A DNA stretch of 64,000 bases from Thamnaconus septentrionalis (Eukaryota; Chordata; Actinopteri; Tetraodontiformes; Monacanthidae). Under the pieces are notes generated by a model. That model was not told where the DNA came from and searched no databases. It saw only the letters and a program-made list of their open reading frames with translations. Positions 56,364 to 64,000 of the stretch are shown here, piece after piece; the first letter of the stretch is position 1, and every line of letters starts with the position of its first letter. A program made the position numbers and the translations under genes. The DNA is taken from contig CM020516.1 in assembly GCA_009823395.1 (NCBI GenBank), positions 6,002,001 through 6,066,000 of the forward strand. Reading direction: 5' to 3'.

Positions 56364-56721
56364 TACACTACCAGTCAAAAGTTTGGATTCACTATCTAAT
56401 GCAATGTTTATCTTTACAACTTTCTACATTGTAGTTACATACTGAAGGTATCAAATACATGAACAAGTTATATGTAATTATGCAGCAAAGAAAAACATGT
56501 TAAATAACTCTAAATATGCTTCTTATGAAAGGTGGCTACTTTTAAGAATTTCAATATAAAACGTGTTTGAGTTACACTTTTAATGTTTTTTACATAATTC
56601 CATGTGTGTTCATATGTATTTTTGATGCCTACAATGAGAAACTGCAATGTCAATAGACATGAGCATGAAAGAAAATACATTCAATTCATAGGGTGTGTCC
56701 AAACTTTTGACTGGTAGTGTA
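56364..56721. mobile_element. Tc1-like miniature element (complete)
   Basis: The ends TACACTACCAGTCAAAAG, TTTGG and the inverse CCAAA, CTTTTGACTGGTAGTGTA bound 358 bases with no transposase ORF. TA at both edges fits the Tc1/mariner target site. The interior is AT-rich with weak long-range self-complementarity. Confidence 0.85.
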
Positions 56722-59230
56722 TATGTATACTCATTGTACAGCGTCTCTCAGGTGAACCAACTCTGCGCTGGTGTCGCTCGCTCTTGTTCAGCAGCCCGTC
56801 GCACAATAGTGTCAGCGGTGGCACTCCTGATTATCTGTGCTCCGGCAGAGTGTCCTCGGACCCACTCGGTGTATATCTAAAGGACTCTGCTTTGTTAACA
56901 GGTCTTTTCAAGTGTCCTGACACCCTCGGCCAGGATCTCAGCACTGACTGAGAGAGCTGGCGCTGATCCTGGAGGACCTGTTTTTGTTGGCCGTCCACAC
57001 ACGCTGAAAGAAATCTGGGGTGAAACTTTCACTCTCTTAAGAATTAGGACGGAGCGGAACCTGTGAAAGGCCCTCGCTCAGGACCACGGAGCAGGTACTG
57101 AATGTGTTTGTGCTCTCAAAAAGCAGCATTTTATGCAGCAGCTGCGGTGGTGGCTGGCATCGTGTCCTCTGAAAGCCTTTTGTAGTCGCTCCACCAGCAT
57201 GAGAGAAATATAGAAGCACAGTTTAGCCAAATTGAGAGTGGGACAGGTCTTAGTGGTGTTTTGGATGGAGAACAATGCATTTGCACATGAAACAATTCCC
57301 CGGTGAAGGCTCAATGTTGCCAGAATGATTAGCAGAATAAATGTGTTTTGGTGTGATTTTTACTGTTTACTGATTTTTTTTTTCTTGCTGAGATGCTTTC
57401 CTGGAATTGTGCAGTTTTGCACTAATAAGCCCATTAAAAATGCATAGATTTTACATTAAAAACTCATTAATAGGAACCAGAGAAGCAAGAAAAAATCTCT
57501 GTGCTTCCAGGAACTATCCACAGTTATCAAGGGAGCAGTACAATGATTCTTTCCCATTTTAGATGTATTATTGTTTGTGTGTGCGCTCTGTGGGTGTAAC
57601 TTCAACAACTTTCATCTGACGTGACGCCAGATTACACATCCTCTGCATCCTGCTGCCCTTTGTGTGCCTCAATCCTGACCTCCCTCACTGAAACATTACC
57701 AGGGACGCAAATAGTGTCATTTTACCGTCACATCAAAGCATTCCTCGACACGTGAAGGGGGGCGCTCTGTCATAGTAAAATGTGAGCCGGCGGCGCAGAG
57801 CAGCAGGATCAGCTGCCCCCCTGCTGGCAAATCGCCTCTGACCCCGAAACCCAAAGTGTTCTCTGTTAACAAACACCCGACAGATTAACAACGATCTGAA
57901 AATCTGCTTTGTGCCGCGCGTGGAGGAAGTCGTGATCAGCAAACTCCCAAGTGTAACTAACAGTAGAATATTTTGTTTACACCCACAGATGCAGATATCC
58001 TCATTATGTTGTGAGGTTTCCGCAGTATCATGACGAGTGGATTTTAACTGACATAAATGATTGTCAATAGTGTATTAAAAACTGGAGCTTTAATACAATA
58101 TGTATTTTGTATTCAATTCCCAAACGTCAGTAGATCTGTGTAAATGTCACACTGGGCTTTTAAACAGCTAATACAGTTTTGTCAATGTGAATGTATTTCT
58201 ACTGCAGTATAGTTAACCCAGGTCAGACCAAGTCCCTTTAAAAGAAAAAGACTGAGGCAAATAAATCAAAATCCGGAGTCTCCGCAGCATTATGTAACCC
58301 TCAGCCACATACGCAGGATATGCTATTAATTTCCTGTTATTGCGCCCATATCTCTTCTTTTTATGGTGATTTTCTTTTAATACACAGCCTCATGCATGGC
58401 CCGTCCCTCCGCAGTGTTGGTCTCCACCTTGCTGCTCCCCTGCTATGCATTTACAAGCCTTTGTTGGCCACAGCGAGGGTGTGAGAAGGAAGTGTGAATG
58501 CGTCTGCTGTCACCTGTGTGTGAAGGAGGGCGGGAGCAGGAGGCGGGGGGGTGGTATTGATTTCTGATGGATAGAAGGTGTTTTATTTCTCCTTTACATG
58601 TGACAAAAGACCCCCTGACATATAGACCTAAGAGGTGAACACTCACTATTAAATGTGCAATGCAAAAAGACCAGGCAATGAAAGTCTCTCACTGGAGACT
58701 CTCTGGATGATATTTGATACCCTTGTGTCCCAAATGTGAATAACTGTTTTCATCTGTCAGCTATTTCACCTCAGGATTTTTTTTTTTTTAATCTTTTGTT
58801 ATAAGCCACAGTCTTTGCACATGTATAACTTTGTTCTGTCCAATATTTTTGAATAATATATACCATGGGAAAACAAAATATTGCTAGCAGTCCAGCATTG
58901 TATGGTGTATTTAGGAGATGAGACATTGGCAAGACTGAGCTTGAAAACATTTTTATCTTTGCAGAGATTGGATGTCTTGTGCGAACACACGGAAGCTTTA
59001 AATCTACCAAGAATCTGAAAACAACGTGTAAACAGATTTGGAACCTCACCAAAGCCTGGTGGCCAAGCAGGGGGCGTTTCTTTGGTCGTGGGTCTCCCCG
59101 GCGGCAGGCGAGATGATGGAGCGATGGAGCGATGGAGCTCTATGAAGCTGCCAGTGTGCGCTCTATGTACAAGAGGAAGTGGTTGGATTAGCCTTCAAAA
59201 CAAAATCAGTAGTTACATTTAAAATCAACA

Positions 59231-59574
59231 TACACTACCTGTCAAAAGTTTGGACACACCCTCTCATTTCATGGTTTTTCTTTTATTATGATGACTATTT
59301 ACACTGTACATTCTCACTGAAGGCATCAAGACAATGAATGAACACATTTGGAATTGTGTATGTTTTAACTGAGACACGTTTCATATTGTTGACTTTAAAA
59401 AAAAAATCCATCCTTCTATATCACCCTTCTGAAAATATATTTGGTCATTTAAAAATGTTTTCTTTGCTACATAGTTCCACACATCTTGCTAACATATTTG
59501 ATGTCTTTGATGTCAGTATCTCAACAATTTAGAAAGTAGGGGGGGGGGAAACAAACATTTTGACTGGTAGTGTA
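59231..59574. mobile_element. Tc1-like miniature element (complete), just upstream of ehbp1
   Basis: Left end TACACTACCTGTCAAAAG, then TTTGGACACACC. The right end ends CATTTTGACTGGTAGTGTA. Total 344 bases, no ORF of note. It is the same family as 56364-56721 and lies about 0.4 kb before the CpG-rich ehbp1 promoter. Confidence 0.83.
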
Positions 59575-59639
59575 AAGACCATTCAGGTGAATTTCGTTCG
59601 TATAATCATCACTTGCACCGAATAAAATTAATTTATTCA

Positions 59640-60210
59640 ACAGAAGTGTTGACCTCGTTTGGGTTCGATTTCGTCCCATCGCTACTTAGCGGGGATCTTA
59701 TTTTCTATGCCGCTAATAGGAAACGTGTATAACAATAGCTAACTTTGCGCCCATCACGTCCGACCGTCAAACTATCGGTTACGTTTAAACTACTTTGCCG
59801 GTTGACCACTTGTGTTACGACCTGGCTGAGCCTGTTTTTTGGCAGGCGCTCAAATAAAATGTCCTGTCTAGATTAAGCTGGTCTAGACGCCTTCCAGCAG
59901 GAGCTCACCTGCGCAGTAAATGTGTCGGGAGGTGGGGGGAGAAAGCAACGGTTTCCGCTTAAGCGGTGTTGTGATGTTTAGCTACTAGCCTAGCAGCGCG
60001 GCTAACTGTGCGAATGTGTGTGTGCGCTATGGCTGCTGCTGCTGGTGGTGGTACTGGTGGTGGTGTTGCTGCAGCAGCAAAACAAGGCAATAATTAGCTC
60101 GCAAGCGGGCTAGTCTCTGGCTGTCGGCTTCTTGTTTGCTCCGGACTGGCCTTCCCTCCCGTTCTGGCCACTCTCTACCCTACGGATAATGCGTTGCGTG
60201 ACGCCGTAAG
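59640..60210 (+). promoter_or_regulatory. ehbp1: ehbp1 CpG-rich promoter and non-coding exon 1
   Basis: CpG density rises from about 59640. The segment ends in an excellent donor CGTAAG|GTGAGT at 60210/60211, which can splice to acceptor TTTCTTTGCAG at 60826. A GCTGCTGCTGCTGG...GCAGCAGCAG imperfect inverted repeat lies at about 60030-60080. The exact transcription start is not visible; no TATA box is evident. Confidence 0.65.
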
Positions 60211-60826
60211 GTGAGTGTCATACAGTTAAAGTGAACCCAGTTTCCCCCTCTTGGTTAAGTCGCTAGCCTAGCAGCAGCTGAATCATTCCGGTTAGCGGTA
60301 GAGCGAGCAAGCGACGGCTCGGACTATTCCCTGGATCCAGAGGCATTCCACAAAATATGTAATGTTTACAAGATCGCTGTTTGTGGGTGTCAGTTTTCGG
60401 GTTGACTCCGCGGCTTGAGCTTTTAACGAGAAGCCTCTTACGACGCCAGGACGTGATGTGACACGGATTATTTTTATTCGTACTGAGCCGACTGGATAAA
60501 TACATATTTTTATCACTGAGCATCCCAGGTTAGCTTGCCACGCCAGTAAATAGCCCCACGTCACGTCGCGTTGGCAGCGGTATTTCGTCCGACAGTACAC
60601 ATTTTTACGCGCTGACAAAGTGTTAGGCTGCCTGTCTGTATTGGGAATTCAGTGGGTTTTTACATCCCCACTTGCGGGCGGCTGTGGCGGTGAATTCTGT
60701 GACCCCGATAAAGCATCCCCGTTTCGGGAGGTTTGAACATTTGTAGATGAGTTATGTGGCATTTAAAGGCTGCATAGTTTGACTCATCTGCTATTAATAT
60801 TCATCTTTCTTATGTTTTCTTTGCAG
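60211..60826 (+). other. ehbp1 intron 1
   Basis: 616 bases between donor GTGAGT and acceptor CTTTGCAG; CpG-rich in its first half. No other feature seen. Confidence 0.6.
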
Positions 60827-61201
60827 GGTTACGATCAGATGGAAGTACAGCGGTTGTAATCGCTTGGCTTGCTCCTAATACCTTCGAATAATGGATTAAT
60901 TTTCATCATGCTTGGAGACAAGTTGGATCTCGACCACCGCCGCTGCTGCAGAGATTCCTCGCACTCATCACTACTGTCAGGGAGCTTCTGAAGGTTTTTT
61001 TTTTTTTTTGCGTTGTTTTCTTTTTCTTTTTTAACATTCCCTGAACGTGCTTCCAGTCGAGACATAAACTATGCATCTGCCCCTCTTGGATATGCCTGGA
61101 TATCTATAAACATCAGGTCGAGATCGTAGGAAGAGAAAACCCCAAAGAAGGAAGTCCTTGGGCGGGATAGGTGCAGAGAAACCACCCGCTCCCAAAGAAA
61201 C
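60827..61201 (+). promoter_or_regulatory. ehbp1: ehbp1 5' leader in exon 2 with four uORFs
   Basis: 375 bases of exon before the start codon. Complete upstream ORFs are at 60839-60859 (6 residues), 60891-60899 (ATG GAT TAA), 60908-60991 (27 residues) and 61071-61109 (12 residues). All end before the main ATG, suggesting control by reinitiation or leaky scanning. Confidence 0.7.
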
Positions 61202-61305
61202 ATGGCCTCGGTGTGGAAGCGTCTGCAGCGTGTGGGGAAGCATGCCTCCAAGTTCCAGTTTGTGGCTTCCTATCAGGAGCTGATGGTGGAATGCACTAAG
61301 AAATG
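61202..61305 (+). CDS. ehbp1: EH domain-binding protein 1, first coding exon
   Basis: EHBP1 links EHD-family endocytic proteins to actin; it acts in clathrin-dependent uptake, tubular recycling endosomes and Rab8/10 pathways. The exon encodes MASVWKRLQRVGKHASKFQF and VASYQELMVECTKK, essentially identical to the vertebrate EHBP1 N-terminus, the first strand of its N-terminal C2-type domain. The codon for the next residue (Trp) is split after TG by donor GTAATG at 61306. The remaining exons (C2, calponin-homology and C-terminal bMERB coiled-coil domains in the known family) lie beyond the window. The initiation context is ACATGG. It follows b3gnt2 on the same strand, as in human 2p15. Confidence 0.96.
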
Positions 61306-61334
61306 GTAATGTGTTGCACTCCCATTAGAAACCC

Positions 61335-61374
61335 AGTGAGTGAGTGAGTGAGTGAGTGAGTGAGTGAGTGAGTG
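61335..61374 (+). repeat. (GAGT)n microsatellite
   Basis: About nine GAGT units, 30 bases past the ehbp1 exon donor. Confidence 0.93.
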
Positions 61375-61789
61375 GGTGTCTGTGATGGAATGCTAAGCTC
61401 GTACTCTGGTGGTCAATTTAGAGAGACACACTTGCACATTCGCTGCTCTAGGTGTGCAGGCATGTCTGCATGCTGGGAGGGGCTGACTCTTGTGAAACTG
61501 CTGGATCCCCAGTTGGGTTTGAATCTGGTCGGCGCACCTGAACCGCTTGGTACGAGCCTCCTGAACGAAACGGAGAAACACCCTGCATATGCAGGGATGC
61601 TGTGAAGCCTGAAACCTGACCGGTGATACTAAAAAAAACTACAAACTTCAGGACAATTATTGTTCTTGAATCCAAATAATGATTTTACATGAGTTAGTTG
61701 TAATGGGAAAGCTAAATCAGTCAGTGATTTGGAATTGGATATGTTATATTTGCCCCCACAGTCTCATACTCATCTTTTTAATGACATAT

Positions 61790-61900
61790 CAAACAGTTTG
61801 ATAAAACAAAATACCCCATGGAATACACTACTCTTTATAGTTGTAAAGATAAAAAGAAATTGCACGAGAAGGCGTGTCCAAACTTTTGATTGGTAGTGTA
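61790..61900. mobile_element. Tc1-like miniature element, right half only
   Basis: Ends GTGTCCAAACTTTTGATTGG, then TAGTGTA, the same terminal repeat as 56364-56721. The left end is missing. Confidence 0.6.
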
Positions 61901-62819
61901 CTTTTTCGTAAATTTCTGTGCATTATATGTAGTTTGATGATATTTTGTAGTGTCACTGTCTCATCAGTAAAGGGGATAAACTTTGACAGATTAGTAAAGC
62001 TGCTGTCACATATTTAAGTGTGCTTCATGTTTCTTTGCCGGTAAGGTGCCATTATAAACACAATATTGTCAAAGTTAAAAAAAAAAAAAAAAAAAAATCA
62101 ACGACACACTACCGCTTTATGATACTATAAAGTCTTCTTTATGTGTCTTCAAGACTCGACAGCTCTGACCAAACATGTTTATATCGATAAAAAATAAAAC
62201 CAATCAGTGTGTTTCTTGATTTTTACCTCAGCCCCCATGGCTTCAGTCTCTGTGTTTATAGTGACATCCTCTGCAGAGAGACATTTCCATGATGAATGAA
62301 TGTTTGCTGCTGATCGGTGCAGACGAAGTCGGTAAATTAGGGGATGTGTGCCACACTCAGGCCTGCAGGCGGGGGCTGCTCAGCGAGTGTGAGCGGAGGA
62401 TTGTGAAGAAGAAAACACAGCCTGCAGGCATGGATTCTGAAGCAGCTTGCCGTAGGCACGACTAGCCCCGCCCTCGCGGGGCTCCGACCTGGACAGATGT
62501 TAACGTGTTGGAGAATGGAATGACAAAAATGTACGACTCTTCCCAAAGCAAAGGGTGGGTGGGCTTCTGCGTTTGGCCCTTTGTTTTGCAATGCAAGCAT
62601 GGCTCCTTCGTGTTTTTCAATGGGGAACATCTCGTATTGTGGCAAAGTTCACCTCGTTGGCCTGTTTCTCTGCTATACGGTAGCTTTGAAAGTTGTACGT
62701 GATGTGAATTTGGCAGTTTTGAAGTGCTGAGTATTGATCCAGTGCTGCTTCTGTCATTGTGTTTGATCTCAGTCTTGCCTGTTCATCTTTCTGGCTATGA
62801 TAATATGTGTATTAGGGAT

Positions 62820-62905
62820 GCAAAATTATCAGTTATTTCATTAATCGTTAGTTGATTGACCTTATCAATCGATTAACGATGAATTGATAAGCTGTGATTT
62901 TTCAT
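62820..62905. repeat. hAT-type fish repeat piece
   Basis: ATTAATCGTTAGTTGATTGA, then CCTTATCAATCGATTAACGA. The pattern of ATCGATTAATCG words is typical of a common teleost hAT-derived repeat; related pieces lie near 37100-37160 and 48440-48490. Confidence 0.4.
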
Positions 62906-63347
62906 GAGAACCTAAGTTTCACAATGAAAAATGTGTAAGGAACACATTATTTAACCCTTAAATAATGTTGAGGGTCCAATGTGACACATTTTTACATTGG
63001 GGAACATTAAAAACACCCTAAACATTTATCCTCTGACTTAAAGTTAACTTCAACTGGTCACATTTCAACTTTTATTTTTATTATTTTTTTTAAGTTGTTT
63101 GTTGGTGTTGCTGGAGTTTTCAGCCCCTCAAACAAGGTCTTTAGGAATTATTTTTCACTGTAAACAAGAATCTGTTGTAAAAATATCTAGTCTTTTATTT
63201 TTTAGTTCTTTAAGTGTATTTGCAAAACATGCAGATTAGCATTTATTAATATAAACATTTTAAATTAATCTTGGGGGAACAAATATTTTTCAAACATAAT
63301 TGCAGACTAAACCCAGGATGCGACAGATAATTAGAGACTGAAGATGG

Positions 63348-63353
<6 letters not shown>

Positions 63354-63440
<87 letters not shown>
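63354..63440 (+). repeat. (GT)43 microsatellite
   Basis: About 87 bases of GT. Confidence 0.96.
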
Positions 63441-63441
<1 letters not shown>

Positions 63442-64000
63442 CCACAGCGGCTGTGATCAGTTGTATGACTTCTTGTGTCATGTGGGTGGGGTGTGAGCTT
63501 CACATGAGCATTTTGAGCCAGGCAGAACAAATCTTGCTTTTTAAAAAAAGTAAAAGAAAATTCCATTTTCTTTTTCAATACCTGCTCTCCGGCCCTTGTG
63601 GAGGCCAAATAAAGACAGTGCTCCACTCCTGCAGCCCTTTCTGACTGCAGGATGAATTGAGACCACTCACTGAAATATTAATAAGTTCCGTGGTTGTGAT
63701 TGTCAGTGAAATAAGGCACCGTTCATTCACACAGTGTTACATCAGCGCTCCAGTAAAATTACATATTAAACATCCTCGCTGGCTTGTCGGTCGCAACTCA
63801 ATATCACAGTGCAGATTGGAGCTGAGAGCCAAACTCGGGGTGCAAAGTGTGATGCATGAGGTGTGTGACACGCTCCTCAGCACACTTGTAGGCTTTACTT
63901 TTTCGAGGAAAGTGAGGCTCCACCGTTGTGAAAGTGGCCGGTAGCGCCTGCTGTCAGATTTGTGTTGTGTTGCCACGTTTGCATCGAGGCAAATCATCCA

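Larger units (their letters stand above)
47570..59230. other. Gene-poor intergenic region between b3gnt2 and ehbp1
   Basis: About 11.7 kb. Contains family A repeat (55318-55525), an AATAGAAT-type retroelement tail (49620-49690), a poly(A) tract (54631-54657) and a complete Tc1-like miniature element (56364-56721). A hAT-type ACTAATCAATCGATCA piece lies near 48440-48490. No exon is supported on either strand. TMEM17, which lies here in human, is not recognisable. Confidence 0.55.
61306..64000 (+). other. ehbp1 intron 2 (partial)
   Basis: Runs to the window edge. Holds a (GAGT)9 array, a Tc1-like half element ending at 61900, a poly(A) tract (62078-62097), a hAT-type ATCGATTAACGATGAATTGAT palindromic piece near 62830-62900, and a (GT)43 array. 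No further exon was found. Confidence 0.6.

Overview
The window is vertebrate nuclear DNA, almost certainly from a ray-finned (teleost) fish. Genes are split by GT-AG introns. Long CA/GT, GA and trinucleotide microsatellites are everywhere. The interspersed repeats are of teleost type: a LINE with a YADD reverse transcriptase, Tc1-like miniature elements, and hAT-like miniature elements. No bacterial operon, CRISPR array, phage or other prokaryotic system is present.

Four protein-coding genes can be read. (1) On the left, plus strand, are the last eight coding exons of a contactin-associated protein (Caspr/CNTNAP family, closest to CNTNAP5 by its tail) at 613-5487, followed by a 3' UTR to about 5985. 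(2) On the minus strand is fam161a (ciliary/centrosomal microtubule protein), with exons between about 12112 and 9626, tail-to-tail with the CNTNAP gene. (3) On the plus strand is b3gnt2 (poly-N-acetyllactosamine synthase). It has a probable non-coding first exon near 30.0-30.29 kb, a 12.6-kb intron, and a single coding exon at 42939-44153. (4) On the plus strand is the start of ehbp1, with a CpG-rich non-coding exon ending at 60210 and a second exon (60827-61305) that holds a uORF-rich leader and the first 34 codons. The gene continues beyond the right edge.

The order and orientation fam161a(-) / b3gnt2(+) / ehbp1(+) match human 2p15, but CCT4, COMMD1 and TMEM17, which lie among them in human, were not found. 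The spaces between genes (6-9, 12.3-29.8 and 47.6-59.6 kb) and the large b3gnt2 intron hold mostly microsatellites and transposon fragments.

The genes do not form one pathway: a neuronal adhesion receptor, a photoreceptor/cilium protein, a Golgi glycosyltransferase and an endocytic actin adaptor. No new multi-gene system is evident. The more interesting signals are a 24-serine AGC tract inside a laminin-G exon, two unrelated genes whose 3' splice sites sit directly on (GT)n arrays, an apparently shortened fam161a, several well-defined miniature transposons, stacked uORFs in ehbp1, and a strong tandem hairpin behind the CNTNAP gene.
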